A program made the position numbers and the translations under genes. Of a DNA stretch of 64,000 bases, positions 34,508 to 47,795 are shown in pieces. The DNA is taken from the NCBI RefSeq assembly GCF_964355755.1, contig NC_092675.1, forward strand, positions 14,833,312-14,897,311, given 5' to 3'. The stretch's first letter is position 1, and each line of letters opens with the position of its first letter. Source of the stretch: Antedon mediterranea (lineage: Eukaryota; Echinodermata; Crinoidea; Comatulida; Antedonidae). Under the pieces are notes generated by a model, which saw nothing but the letters and a program-made list of their open reading frames with translations, made no database searches and was not told where the DNA came from.

Positions 34508-37500
34508 AGGTGATCATTTAGAATAAAATGATCACCTATTGTTATTGTATGAAATCTTTATTAGTTATCCGCATTCAGCGGATAACTCCTTGTAACTGTC
34601 CTGTTTCATCATCTTTTTTTTTCTTTTCTGTATTTTCCTCCTTAATTTCTGTAAAACTTGCAATCATAACATTTCGTAACTTTCTCAACATATCGTTATT
34701 CATATGAAGTTGTGCAGCGAAGCTTTTCAGCATGTTTACAATTGCGCAACGTGACTTACGCGCCATTTTATGAATTTCGCGTATTTAACATAGGTCAAAA
34801 ACAAAATAACATTTTAAATTGAAACTTTGCAAAAGTTTAATTTATATCATGCGCTAACTTTTTGTTTAAAAAAAATTGCGTGTTTTACACAAAGTTAGGC
34901 GCGCACGCGAATTTAAAATTTAGAAATGCGTAAAATTAATTTCTAATCAACTTTCTACGCGTTTCATGTCATTTTAAACATGTAAAAAATTCCCAGGCGC
35001 GCGCAAATTTGTACGCGCGCGGTGCGCACGTAGCGTTAAAAACATATTTTTTTCGCGTGATTTTTGTTTTTTCAGCATTTTCTAGTAATTTTATTAACTT
35101 TTAAACAATTTCGACTTCAAATTACGTCATACGAGCACGTTGAATTGTACAATTTGTGCGCGTTTTTGATGAAAAAGTTCAAAAAATCGTAAAAATTATG
35201 CCTTTTTTTAAACAGTCGTAATTTCTAAACTACACGATCAACTTTTTGTGGATGACATATTCTGGAAGTTGATGAGTTGTAGATATCGAATCATGTATTT
35301 ATATGACTAACCGGACATTGTGACGTCATCGTATGGCCACGCGAATATAAAATTTAGGATTTTTGTATCTTTCGTCATAACTCCTCACATTTAATAGAGC
35401 GCATCTCCACTTATCCGTTTTCCATTTTCACCCCGATTTTAATATTGTCTAGGTCAATCAACTATCTTTAGCATGAGTTAAAAATATTTTAATTTTTGTG
35501 ACGTCATCATGCCTAAAAATTTAAATTACGTGTGGCATTAATTTCATCTTTACAGTAAATTTCAATCTGTTTTAGCTCGTAAGAATAAAATGTGATAATC
35601 ACGATTAAAACGTTTTCTGGAAGCTATTGGATTGTAGATACGAAATCATGTGAAAATATTGCCAATCGGTTGTTGTGACGTCATCATATGGCCAGTTAAA
35701 TAAAAAAAGTCTTATTTTCATCTTTTGCGTCATAATGCATTACATTTAAAAGAGCGCGCATCAATATTTCACGTATTCAAATTTCTTCTACACGTTAATA
35801 TGTTGTTGCTGAGATAATTTCCTTCCGAAATTGCTACCTGCGCGTTTGATTTTAAAACCGTCAACATGTTAAAAATTGCAATAAATAGCGGGTCCCGTAA
35901 TTTCAGCTATTCTACACTGTATGTGATATGGATACAGATTATACTGTGTATACTATATTATATGAATCAAAATAATAGAAATTCAGCAATAACAACATAT
36001 CATATTCTTCAGTTCAGGTCATAATGCCATAATCTTTTTCTGTGTCCATTATTCCAACATATGACGTGCACGTGGCGTTTGTCGTGCGGATAACTAACTC
36101 GTCAAAGTGACGAGTTACATGTCTAGTTCTTCTTCTTCTTTCTGTACACAATTTTGTGTAACAAATATCTCAAAAAGTTAAATGTCAATGACTACCAACA
36201 TTTCACAATGTCTTTCAAGTACTGTAACTTAGTCCTAATAAGCTTTTCAGCGTGATCACTCATCCGTGATGTCATTTATACGCCATTTTGTGAAATCACA
36301 TTATCAATCATATCTCCATAATTCATTATCACATAATAATAAAATTCACTACACGTAAACTTCAGGTCAAGGGTAAAAATATTAGCAAATAAATACGCAC
36401 GCGCACGTAGGGTCATGCGCGTGAAATCACGCGTTAAAAATTTAAAAAGCTCAAAATTAAGTTTTGATCAATTTAGAGCATGAATTAGGCCATTTGCGCG
36501 TTTCAAATAATTACTGCGCAAAAAAAAAATTTTTGCGCGCGCGTTACTTAAAAAGCGTAAAAAATACGATTTTTTTTTACAAATCGCATTCTACTCACCA
36601 TCTTTAGTACATTCACCAAATTTGAGTCAGTTCCGATATAAAATAACGCTATACGAGCAGGTTCAAAATGACAAAATGCGCAAATTAATTGCATCAAAGT
36701 GTTGAAAATGGTGAAAAATAAGGCATTTTTTAAATGAAAATAATTCTTCAGAATGCACGATGACCCCCAATTTTTTTAACTTTTTCTGGAAGCCGTTGAG
36801 TTGTAGATATGAATTCATGTACACATTTTACGTACAAAATGTTTTTACGTCATCAAATGGCCACTTGAATTTAAAATTAAGTTATTTTTCTCTTTTGTCA
36901 TTCTTTTTCACATTCAATAGAACGCATCTCTGTTATTTTGTGCCCGATTTTCGCTCAATTTTCAGTATGTGATTGCTCAATTAATTGACTTTCTTATGAC
37001 TTGCCACTACTTTTATTTTGATGACGTCATCACACGTAAAAACTTGATTAACATAGGTCGTGTAATTTCACCTTCACCGTAAATTTGAATATCTTACAGC
37101 TCTTCAGAATTAAAGGTTACCTTGATGATTATAATTTATTATGAAAGCTGATGAAATGTATAGCTATGAATTCATATAAAAATCAAGCCTATTGGATGTT
37201 GTGACGTTAACATATGGCCAGTTGAAGTTAAAAAGTAGTATTTTCATCTTTTTCGTAAAAGTTATACAATTTCAAAGAGCGCGTACAGCGCTTCTACGTG
37301 CCAAATTTTCTTCCAATTCTTATATTTATTTGCTCAATTCATTATCTTTCGAAATTGTCATCTTTGAGTTTATTTTGATAATTCCATCATACCAAAAAAT
37401 TGGAACATGATGTGTGTCCCGTAATTTCACCTATGCTACACTGTATATAGATATACAGTATATACTGTACATAATGTATATGGCATATAATAGGCACAAC

Positions 37501-37653
37501 TCAGCACTATAAGCGTATAATAGGATGGCATAAATCAACATTTTTCGATTGTATGTTAACGTTAACGTACGTGCATGTTTAAAAAATATTAATGTCAATA
37601 ACATTATAAAAATGATCACCTATAATTCGTCAAAGTGATGAATTAAATTCTAG
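34508..37653 (+). mobile_element. Inner B-class HINE, interrupted by an A-class HINE
   Basis: The palindrome is at 34508-34537 and the body restarts at 36127 (TTCTTTCTGTACACAATTTT). The 3' end is TGATCACCTATAATTCGTC hairpin, AAATT, CTAG at 37653. Splicing out the A element restores a B copy of about 1.6 kb. Confidence 0.82.
34563..36126 (+). mobile_element. A-class HINE
   Basis: The palindrome is at 34563-34587, preceded by TT; the 3' end is GCGGATAACT, hairpin, ACATGT, CTAG at 36126, then T. It is 1564 bp, nearly the same length as the copy at 23552-25121, with both TGACGTCAT/TATGGCCA modules. Confidence 0.87.
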
Positions 37654-37655
37654 TT

Positions 37656-39496
37656 AGTTATCCGCTTAGTGGCGGATAACTCCTTGTAATCGTCCTGTTA
37701 CTTTTTTTTTTTTTTTTTTTTTTTCTTATTTCTTTCTCCCTCATTTTTGTGCCTCACGTATCTCAAAAACTTGTAAACATAACATTTCATAACTTTGTCA
37801 ACATATGGGCATTTACGTGAAGTTGTGCACCTCCTATTTTTGAATGACGTCAGAGTTGCGCAACGTGACTTACGTGCGATTTTATGATTTTTTATGATTG
37901 ATCATAGACTAAAAACCAAGCATAAATTTGTTTTGACACTTTGTGAAAATTTAAGTCATATCAAGGGCAAACTTTTTGTGGATTAAAAATGGCATGTTTT
38001 ACAAGACGTTACACGCGCACGCGCATTTCTCCTCTATTTTTGTGTCTCACGTATCTCAAAAACGTGTAAACATAACATTTCATAACTTTGTCAACATATG
38101 GGCATTCACGTGAAGTTGTGCACCTCCTATTGTGAATGACGTCAGAAATGCGCAACGTGACTTACGCGCGATTTTATGAATTTCTCGTATTTAACATAGA
38201 TTTAAAACCATATAACAATTTAAATTGAAACTTAGCAAAAGTTAAATTTATATCATGCGCTAACTTTCTGTGGAAAAAAAATTACGTGTTTTACACAAAG
38301 TTACGTGCGCACACGCATTTAAAATTCAAAATGCGAAAAATTAATTTTTAATCAACTTTCTACGCTGATCATGACATTTTGAGCATGTCAAAATTTCCCA
38401 CGTGCGCGAACAATTTTATGCGCGTAGTGCGCACGTAGCGCTAAAAGTATTTTTTTTTATTGAATTATGTTTTTCCAGCCTTTTATAGTAATTTTACCAA
38501 TTTTAAAACAATTTCGACTTACAATTACGTCATACGGGCACGTTGAATTGGATACTTTACGTGCATTTTTGATGAAAAAGTTCAAAAATTTGTCAAAATT
38601 ATGCCTTTTTTTAAACAGTCATAGATTCTAAAAACGAGGTGAACTTTTTTTTAATTACATATTCTGGAAGTTGATGAGTTGTAGAAATCGGATCATGAAT
38701 CAATATGGCTAACCGGACATTGTGACGTCATCGTATGGCCACACGAATGTAAAATATAGGATTTTTGTCTCTTTCGTTATTGCTCATCATATTCAATGGA
38801 GCGCATCACGCTTATCTGTATTCCTTTTTCTCTGAGATTTTAATATTGTCTAGGTCAATCAACTATCTTACGCATGAGTTAAAAATATTTTAATTTTTAT
38901 GACGTCACTATGCCTAAAAATTTTAATTAACAGCGTCATTAATTTCATCTTTACAGTAAATTTTAATCTGTTATAGCTCGTAAGAATAAAATGTGATAAT
39001 CACGATTAAAACGTTTTCAGGAAGCTATTGGATTGTAGATACGAAATCATGTGAACTTTTCGCCAATCAGATGTTGTGACGTCATCATATGGCCAGTTAA
39101 ATAAACAAAGTCATATTTTCATCTTTTGCGTCGTAGTTCATTACATTTAAAAAAGCGCGCATTAATATTTCACGTATTCAAATTTCTTCTAAACGTTAAT
39201 ATGTTGTTGCTGAGATAATTTTCTTCCGAAATTACTACCTTCGCGTTTCCTTTTGAAAATTAAAATAAAATACGGGTCCCGTAATTTCACCTATTTTACA
39301 CTGTTTGTGACATGTATACAGATTATACTGTGTATACTATATGACAGAAAATATACAGCATTCAGCACTAACAACACATCATATTCTTCAGTTCAGGTCA
39401 TAATGACATAATCTTTTCGGTGTGCAATATTCCAACGTATGACGTGCACGTGGCGTTTGTCGTGCGGATAACTAACTCGTCAAAGTGACGAGTTTC
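37656..39496 (+). mobile_element. A-class HINE, duplicated-module subfamily, CTAG end lost
   Basis: The palindrome at 37656-37681 follows the previous element's CTAG-TT directly. A module of about 300 bp at the 5' side is tandemly repeated (37741-38034, then from 38035), exactly as in the copy at 5027-7164. The 3' hairpin ends at 39496 but TCAT is then joined to the next body, so CTAG is missing. Confidence 0.82.
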
Positions 39497-41015
39497 ATTC
39501 TTCTTTCCTTCCTTCCTTTTTGTGAGTCGCGTTTCTCTAAAATGTGTAAACATAACATTTCATAACTTTGACAACATATGGGCATTTACGTGAAGTTGTG
39601 CACCTCCTATTTTTGAATGACGTCATAGTTGCGCAACGTGACTTACGCGCAATTTTATGAATTTCAATGATTGATCATAGATTAAAAACCAAAAGTCATT
39701 TAGTATTGACACTTTGACAAAATTTAAGTCATATCAGGGGCAAAGTTTCTACGGATTAAAAATGGCATGTTTCACAAGAAGTTACGCGCGCACGCGCATT
39801 TAAAATTTCAAAATGCGCAAAATTAATTTCTAATCAACTTTTTACGCGTTTCATGTCACTTTGAGCATGTCAAAAATTCCCACGGGCGCGCAATTTTTTA
39901 CGCACGCGGTGCGCACGTAGCGATAAAAACATATTTTTTTCTCTTGAAATATATTTTTCAAGCCTTTCCTAGTAATTTTGAAAACAATTTAGACCTTTTC
40001 CAGTTTAAATAACGCCATACGAACACGTTGAATTAGACAATTTGTGCGCGTTTTTTATGAAAAAGCTTAAAAAATCATCAAAATAATGTCTTTTTTTAAA
40101 CAGTCATAGTTTCTAAAGTAAACCGTGAACCGTTTATTTTTATTACAAAATCTAGAAGTTGATGAGTTGCAGATATCGGATCATGCATCGATAAGGCTAA
40201 AAAAACATTGTGATGTAATCGTATGGCCACACGAATGTAAAATATAGGATTTTTGTCTGTTTCGTTATTGCTCATCACATTCAATGGAGCGCATCACGCT
40301 TATCTGTATTCCTTTTTCTCCTATATTTATATATTGTCTAGGTCAATCAACTTTCTTTAGCATGAGATAAAAATATTTAAATTTTTATAACGTCATCATG
40401 CCTAAAAATTTTAATTACTTGGGTCATTAATTTCATCTTTACAGTAAATTTTAATCTGTAATAGCTCGTAAGAATAAAATGTGATAATCACGATTAAAAC
40501 GTTTTCTGGAAGCTATAGGATTGTAGATACGAATTCATGTAAACATTTTGCCAATCGGTTGTTGTGACATCATCATATTGCCAGTTGAATAAAAAAAAGT
40601 CGTATTTTCATATTTTGCGTAATAGTTCATCACATTTAAATGTGCGCGCACCAACATTTTACGTATTCAAATTTCTTCTACACGTTAATATGTTGTTGCT
40701 AAGATAATTTTCTTCAGAAATTGCTATCGTTGTGTTGTTTTTTTTATGACGTCATCATGTTAATTCAGTTAGTATGTCATATAATATACAGTAGTACAAT
40801 GTACACCAGCATAGTCTCTGATGTGAGCAAATTGTTGTTTGCCGCCCTCTGTATCATGTAGAATTAATGTCTCCTTTTATACACAGTGTACTGTATAATT
40901 ATAATACAAGGGAAAATACAGGACCACCTCTTATTATAGTTTTTAACGTATGACGTGCACGTGGCATCTGTCGTGCGGATAACTAACTCGTCAAAGTGAC
41001 GAGTTTCATGTCTAG
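39497..41015 (+). mobile_element. A-class HINE body with 3' end
   Basis: The body starts TTCTTTCCTTCCTTCC with no palindrome of its own. The late part has an unusual segment (about 40740-40920) in place of the usual GGGTCCCGTAATTTC stretch. The 3' end is GCGGATAACT, hairpin, TCATGT, CTAG at 41015. Confidence 0.78.
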
Positions 41016-42548
41016 TTATTCTTCTTCTTCTTCTTCTTCTTTCTGTACACTTTTTGTGTAACAATCTCAAAAAGTTTAATGTCAATGATTACCAAAATTT
41101 CACATTGTCTTTCAAGTCTTTAACTTAGCCATAATAAGCTTTTTAGCGTGATCACTCATCCGTGACGTCACGTATACGCCATTTTGTGAAATCACATTAT
41201 CAATCATATCTCCATAATTCATTATCACATATTAATGAAATTCACTACACGTAAACTTCAGGTCAAGGTAAAATATATTAGCAAATAAAAACTCGCGCGG
41301 TTCAAGGTCATGCGCGTGAAATCGCGCGTTGAAATTTTAAAAAGCTCAAAATTTAGTTTTTATCAATTTAGAGCATGAAATAGGCCATTTGCGTGTTTCA
41401 AAAAATTACTGCGCAAAAACACATTTTTGCGCACGCGATTTTTAAAAAGGGTACAAAATAAAATTTGATGTATACATCACATTCTACTCACAATCCTTAG
41501 TACATTCTCCGACTTTGAGTCCATTCCGACTTAAAATATCGCTATACGAGCATGTTAAAAATGACAAAAGGCACACATTAATTGTACAAAAGTGCTAAAA
41601 ATGGTAAAAAATAAGGCCTTTTTAAAATGAATATAACTCTTCAGAATGGCAGGTGACCCCCAATTTTTTTAACTTATTATGGTAGCCAATAAGTTGTAGA
41701 TATAAATATATATACATATTAGACGTACAAAATGGTATGACGTCATCAAATGGCCAATTGAATTTAAAAATTAGTAATTTTTTTCTTTTTGTGTGGGTTA
41801 TCACATTCAATAGAGCGCATCTCCGTTATTTGAGCCTGATTTTCGCACAAATTTTAGTATGTGCTTGCTCAATTAATTATCTTTCTCATGAGTTGTCAAC
41901 ATTTTTATTTTGATGACGTCATCACGCGTAAAAACTTGAATAACCTACGTCGTGTAATTTCAGCTACACCATACATTTGAACATCTTATAGCTCTTCATA
42001 ATTAAAGGTGACCTTGAAGATTATAACTTATTATGAAAGCTGATAAAATGTAGATATGAATTGATATAAAAATTAAGCCTATCGGATGTAGTAATGTTAT
42101 ATGGCCAGTTGAAGTTAAAAAGTAGTTTTTTAATTTCTTTAGTCGAAGTTATACAAATTTCAAAGAGCGCGCATTGCGCTTCTACGTGTCAAATTCTCTT
42201 CCAATCCTTATATTTATTTGCTCAATTCATTATCTTTCGAAATTGTTATCTTCGAGTTTATTTTGATAATTCCATCATACCAAAAAAATAGAGCATGATG
42301 TGGGTCCCGTAATTTCACCTATGCTACACTGTATATAGATATACAGTATATACTGTACATATTGTATATGAAACATAATAGGTACAACTCAGCACTATAA
42401 GTGTATATGCATCATGTCATAGGATGGCGTACATCAGCTTTTTACGATCATATGTTAACGTACGTGCATGTTTAAAAAATGTTAATTTCATTAAAATGAT
42501 AAAAATGATCACCTATAATTCGTCAAAGTGACGAATTAAATTCTAGTT

Positions 42549-43020
42549 AGTTTTATTTTCCTCCTCAAATCAATAACCAATGTCAAGTGACAGTTTGAAT
42601 AATCCATCGCTTCTGATTGGACAAATCCCTTACTTTGCGTCTACATCCTTACGTTTCGACTACGCCCTTACGTTGCGTCCTAGTGAGAACTAAGAATTAC
42701 AGGAGGTTCTGGCGATAGAGGGCCAAAATCACATATTATAGCTATTGTACTATATACACCTAGTCGAGGTAATTACCATACAAAAAATTGATTTTTTAGT
42801 AAAAAAGGCCATATACATGGCTGCAGTCACGTGGTCAAGTTAGTGTTTACCGACCAACCAACATAGTGAGCTGTAGAGTTGCGTTGCATGCAACTAAAAA
42901 GGTGGTCGCGGCCGATTATGGGAGGTACCAAATGCACTAGTTAAATAGGAAGAATAAACAGGCTTTTGAAAGTGCGGCCGTCAAGGGAGGTGGCCACTCA
43001 TGAAGGTTCAACTGTATAGA
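42549..43020. repeat. Patchwork of dispersed repeats
   Basis: 42580-42690 (CCATCGCTTCTGATTGG, CTTACGTTGCGTCC) resembles 54075-54170. 42810-42890 (GTGTTTACCGACCAACC, ATAGTGAGCTGTAGAG) resembles 8135-8180. 42900-43015 has a repeated GGTGGCCACT-like word. No TIR pair was settled. Confidence 0.55.
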
Positions 43021-43092
43021 CAAATAAAACAGTAGAAATTACACAAAAACATTTTACCAACACAGATAAGCACTACAACAACACAAAAACTT

Positions 43093-43540
43093 CAGTTAAA
43101 TAAAAAAGGTCGTATTTTCATCTTTTGCGTCATAATTCATTACATTTAAAAGAGCGCGCATCAATATTTCACGTATTCAAATTTCTTCTACACGCTAATA
43201 CGTTGTTGCTGAGATAATTTCCTTTCGGAATTGCTACCTTTGCGTTTCATTTTAAAACCGTCAACATGTTAAAAATTGCAATAAATAGCGGGTCCCGTAA
43301 TTTCACCTATTCTACACTGTATGTCACTGTATGTGATATGGATACAGATTATACTGTGTATACTATATATGAATTTAAATAATAAAATTCAGCAATAACA
43401 ACATATCATATTCTTCAGTTCAGGTCATAATGCCAACGTGAACACTTCCTTTTGTCCTCAACCTATCTCCTTAATGTTAATGTTGCACCACTTGCGCGGC
43501 GGATAACCAAACTCGTCAAAGTGACGAGTTACATGTCTAG
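43093..43540 (+). mobile_element. 5'-truncated HINE with G-class 3' end
   Basis: It is nearly identical to 27345-27781, including CAACGTGAACACTTCC and GCGGATAACC before the hairpin, then ACATGT and CTAG at 43540. A 13-bp GTATGTCACTGTA slippage distinguishes it. Only the last 450 bp are present. Confidence 0.82.
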
Positions 43541-43812
43541 TTATATGTTATTGTTATGTTACCCATTTATCAATTACCTGAATTAAAATTATCCCGGTCA
43601 CGGTATGACTGTATTGCTGACTCGACTGCACCTTCGACTTTTGTCCTCGACTGTTGTTTCTTGAATAGTAGTAGTAGCCTTAGTAGTAATGGGGAACAGA
43701 CTTCTCCCTCGGGACGAAATTAATAGCACATGCGTGAAACCTGATTCAGTAATACATATTTTCAAATTTTTCTGACTTTAAATCCAATAATTATTTTGGA
43801 GATCCAATTATT
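43541..43812. other. Spacer
   Basis: Includes a TAGTAGTAG run and a short CTCGACTG motif repeat near 43620-43650. No gene or element was recognised. Confidence 0.4.
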
Positions 43813-45256
43813 AGGTTATATGCATTATCATGCATATAACCTCTTGATTCTGTCAAAATCTTTGTTTATTTATTTATTCTTTCCTTAGCACTATTTTGTC
43901 CGTGAATTATCTTGATATCAGTTTCATCTATCTAAGTCAATTTTTCAGAGTATATTCCTTATGGCCAGGAATTGATGTGGTTATGTTTTCAGGGTGCACA
44001 ATCAAACATTACGCGGTCTACGCGCGATTTAACGAAATCACGTTTGTAATCATATCTTCACAAGCATGAATCACTTTTAAACAAAATTTGGTACTAATAA
44101 ATTCCAGGTCATATTTCATCATATGGCAATACAATTACGTGCTTAGCGCATATAACGCATGCGTACGCGCGCTTAAAATGTTGAAAATTGTCAGAATTTA
44201 TTTTCGATGAAATTAGAGTACGCTTCAGGCAATTTTAAGAGTTTAAAAAATTGCCATGAGTGCGCAGATTTTTGCACGCGCACTGCGCGTCAAACGTTAA
44301 TGCACACTGTTTTTGTCCGATTACTGTTGTATAACCTTTCTTTAATAATATCATATTTTATTCACTTTTCAACGCGAAACAGCGTTATACGAGCACGTCA
44401 AAAGTGACCGGCTACGCACGTGTAAGTTAACAAAATGGTGAAAATATGCTAAATTTTTTAATTAATATATATCGTTAGAATGCTCGGGAACACCTATTTT
44501 TTATTTAATTTTCTTGAAGTGTATGTATCATATGTATGATTTATTATGAAATTAGAAGAACAAAAGTTGATTAAGTCATCATTAATGGCATATTAAATTT
44601 AACAAAATTAATTTCGACAATCAAACAAATTATAACATTTTCTTAGGCCAAAATAACAAACTTAACATTAACTTTCTTCCTTAAGAAGTTCATATATTAA
44701 AGTTAAAAGTATATAGTTTGACAGTGCATCATTTTTTTTTTATTTTTAAAGATGTCATCATAGTAAAACATTATAATTCATTGCGGTATGTAATAATCTA
44801 TCTGCACCAAAGTGGTTACTGCATACTAAATACACGGAGGAATCTTTCCATAACTTTTAGTCAGTTGTGTATGGCTCGGTGGTCTTTGCTCGTGTCTTTA
44901 GCATTCAAGGTACCGAGTTCGAGTCTCACCTTGGAAAACGAAACGAAATAAGATATTTTTTTATTATCCGTATTGTTTGTTCAATTGTATTTCTTAGTGT
45001 ATAGATTATACAGATGATTTATAATGAAATTTAGATAAAAACACAAATGTGGTTTATGACATTATATACGCAGAAGGATCTTTGATCGGATTATGATACC
45101 GGCTATTGTATTTGCGTTAGCAAGATCCTATCATATTATAAATAACTAAAGATTCTGAGAAAATCAATCAATCAAAATATCTTAAATCAATCAATTATCT
45201 TTATTTAAATCAATGCATATAACCTATAATTTGTCATAGTGACGAATTAAATCTAG
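43813..45256 (+). mobile_element. C-class HINE, complete and uninterrupted
   Basis: The 5' palindrome AGGTTATATGCAT...ATGCATATAACCT (43813-43842) is preceded by TT. The 3' end is ATGCATATAACCTATAATT, hairpin AATTTGTCA/TGACGAATT, AAAT, CTAG at 45256, then T. It has the same layout as the A, B and G classes with a different palindrome and a largely different body. It is 1444 bp, contains a tRNA-like unit, and has no coding capacity. Confidence 0.87.
44867..44936 (+). repeat. tRNA-like unit inside the C-class HINE
   Basis: An A-box-like ATGGCTCGGTGGTCTTTGC and a B-box-like GAGTTCGAGTCTC are spaced as in a tRNA. Arms do not pair fully, so this is a SINE head or tRNA relic carried by the element. 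Confidence 0.45.
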
Positions 45257-45288
45257 TTTATTTTAATTTTCCGAGAATGTTTTGGGCC

Positions 45289-45362
45289 CGATCGTCTTAA
45301 AGTGGGCCCGATCGTCTGGGCCCGATCGTCTGAGCCCGATCGTCCGTGGTTCCGATCGTCTG
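45289..45362. repeat. Short tandem array, GGGCCCGATCGTCT
   Basis: Four to five copies of a 14-bp unit with variants (GAGCCCGATCGTCC, GTTCCGATCGTCT). It lies just outside the C-class HINE. Confidence 0.8.
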
Positions 45363-45565
45363 ATAATCGTAATAATACTAGTAGGCCAAGCTAGCTACTG
45401 TAGAGTATTGCTACTACTAAACTAGTCGTTTTAGTGGTCACAATTTTTTTTAGTAGGTATTCATATTAGTAAGGGGCCTAGTTAGATAGCCTAGGCCCTA
45501 GCTCTAGCCTAGCTAGCCAGGTCTAAATTTTAATAATAAAAGCCTGAATCACAGGCCCTATAAAG

Positions 45566-47467
45566 GGTGTCAGATGAAATCAGTCGCGTCTGAAATCGGT
45601 CGAGTTTGAAATCGGTCGCGATAAAATCAACTTCCGGTATTTTGTATGGCGCGCCGAGAGCTATACGTTTAATGATATCGGTCGCGTTTGAAATCGGTCG
45701 CGCTTTTTTGCATGGGACGCACTGGATACATTTTTAATGAAAACGCTTAATTATGTTTTTAGTTAATTTTGAAATTAGAATTTCTAATACTATTAACATT
45801 TTGTTTACCTCGATCGTTATTATTTTTTTAATACAGTAAATATAAATATTTATCTCATTATTTATAAATAATTTGTGTTTTCATTTTATCTTACAGGTGT
45901 CAATGAATAATTGTAATGTTTTCGTTTAGAAAATCGTTTTAAAATGTGTTATTGAATATTGTTTAAGTTTTTGAAAAGATTAGCATGCCACTGTTTAAAG
46001 TTTTAAAAATGTTGAATTAAACAAGTAGACGCGCCTATTGCGTATTTTTTAATCACAGTTAATTACGAAACTAGTTCTATACCTGCAAGTGGATACCAGT
46101 TTAATGAGGTTTATGCAATAAAGGAAGATGATGTATGACGATGATTTTTACGTTCGATATCCGCCACTTAGTGAGCATGGTTTTAGGATAATACTAATAA
46201 AATAATATGCCGTTATAAATCAATCTACATTGTACAATGATAGGCCTAGATGTAAGAATAATAATGGATGGATAATAAAGGCGGGCACGATTCTCAAAGA
46301 GGTAATCTTGCACTGATATTTAAACATTTAGATTTACGAACGGCGTACGGATGTGAGACACTGTGTGGTACTTAATTATTTACATTTAGTGATTATTAAA
46401 AATGAAGAAATAAAAGATATTCAAATTTAAAACTATAGTATCGCCGACGTATATACGTAAATTATAAATAATTTCACCATGGAACTAGGTTTCACAAAAA
46501 CACGTGCAGGCCTATAGATGTTTCAAACGTATGGTTATTAGTAATAGGCGGCCTATTATACGTCATCTTTACATGTCCATGGACAACGATCGTACGTATT
46601 TTGTCCATGATTTGACACACTAGTGCGTGTTTTTTTTAAAAGGGAATCCCCGTCAGCAAAATAACATGCAGTTAACGTCTGCACGATCATAGAAGGCGCA
46701 TCCACGATATGGACTATTTTGAGGTTTTTTTCAGTAACTCGCCTTCTAACGATCCGCATATAATAATCATTTTTTACTAGAAAATATTTTAGGCCTAAAC
46801 ATATACACGTGATTTGCCTCAACAATATTCATTATAGGCCTATACTTAATATTATCCTACATAACGTACGGACATAAATAAAATAGAAATTTAAATAAGG
46901 CAATCCAATAGTAAGTTTTTAACAACATGGATATGATATATCTGCCACAGTATGCATAAGTATAAAAATGGATACGCTGGGGCTATATATTGTTTGATTA
47001 ATAAAAGACACAGACGTATGGTATATTCTCTATATAATATATTAATTACAGTACATAATAAAATAGAGGTAAATTATTATATGCCTAACAAAATATTTAA
47101 ACGTGTTTAGAAATGGCCATTTAGAAAAGACAGTCCTTCTTCTCCGAGACCTGTGAAATAAAAAAAAATGATTGATAATAAATATTTATTAATAACCAAA
47201 ATAAAAAATATCCACATAAATAATCTAGTTCCTAAAAAATATCAATTATATCTAGATTATATAAACGAAGAAAATGTATATCCCGCTAGCATGCATCTCG
47301 CTCCATACAAAATAGCGCGACCGATTTCAAGCGCGACCGATTTCAAACGCGACCGATTTCAAACGTATAGCTCTAGCGGCACGCCATACAAAATACCGGA
47401 AGTTGATTTTATCGCGACCGATTTCAAACGCGACCGATTTCAGACGCGACCGATTTCATCGTAAACC
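45566..47467. mobile_element. TIR element with tandem-repeat TIRs, copy 1
   Basis: The ends are GGTGTCAGATGAAATC and the inverse of GTTTACGATGAAATC. Each TIR (about 130-150 bp) is built from the 16-bp unit GAAATCGGTCGCGTTT and also contains ATCAACTTCCGGTATTTTG. The interior is AT-rich and matches copy 2 (52840-55079). No transposase. The flanking duplication is unclear here (CTATAAAG versus CTAGAGTA). Confidence 0.8.
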
Positions 47468-47795
47468 CTAGAGTAGTAGCCTAGCTAGTAGTGGATCTAC
47501 TTAATTACTAGTAGGCTAGGCCTATAAATACTATACTAGGCCTAGCTAGGCTAGTAGTTAGTAGTAGTAGGCCTAGCTAGGTAGGCCTACTAAACTAGCG
47601 GCTAACTTAGGCTAGGCCCTAGTTAAGTAGGCCTAGGCCTAGCCCTAATTAAGACATACAGCTGTAGTGTAGGCCTAGCCTGAGCCAGGCCTAGGCCTAG
47701 GCCTAGCTAGGTAGCTAGGCCTACCCTAGCTAGGAGGCTAGTAGTAGGCCTAGGCAGGCCTAGCAGCGGCTAGGAAGAAAGGGTAAATTTTTGGA
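47468..47795. repeat. TAGGCCTA-rich low-complexity filler
   Basis: Overlapping TAGGCCTAG and TAGCTAGG words in both orientations with no fixed period. Similar filler is at 45390-45560 and 55080-55800. Confidence 0.85.

Larger units (their letters stand above)
34453..42546 (+). mobile_element. Outer B-class HINE of nest III
   Basis: The first B palindrome is at 34453-34482; the outermost B-class 3' end (hairpin AATTCGTCA/TGACGAATT, AAATT, CTAG) is at 42546 and its body restarts at 41016 with the B-type TTCTTTCTGTACAC. Between them lie another B element (34508-37653) and A elements. Assigning this palindrome to this body assumes last-in-first-out nesting. Confidence 0.72.

Noticed and set aside
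638-45256. TGACGTCA motifs as MFSD12 enhancers
   Set aside because: They are part of the HINE consensus and occur in every copy; position carries no gene-specific signal.
46556-46825. 89-codon minus-strand ORF in the tandem-TIR element as a transposase remnant
   Set aside because: No recognisable motif, and copy 2 does not keep the frame.
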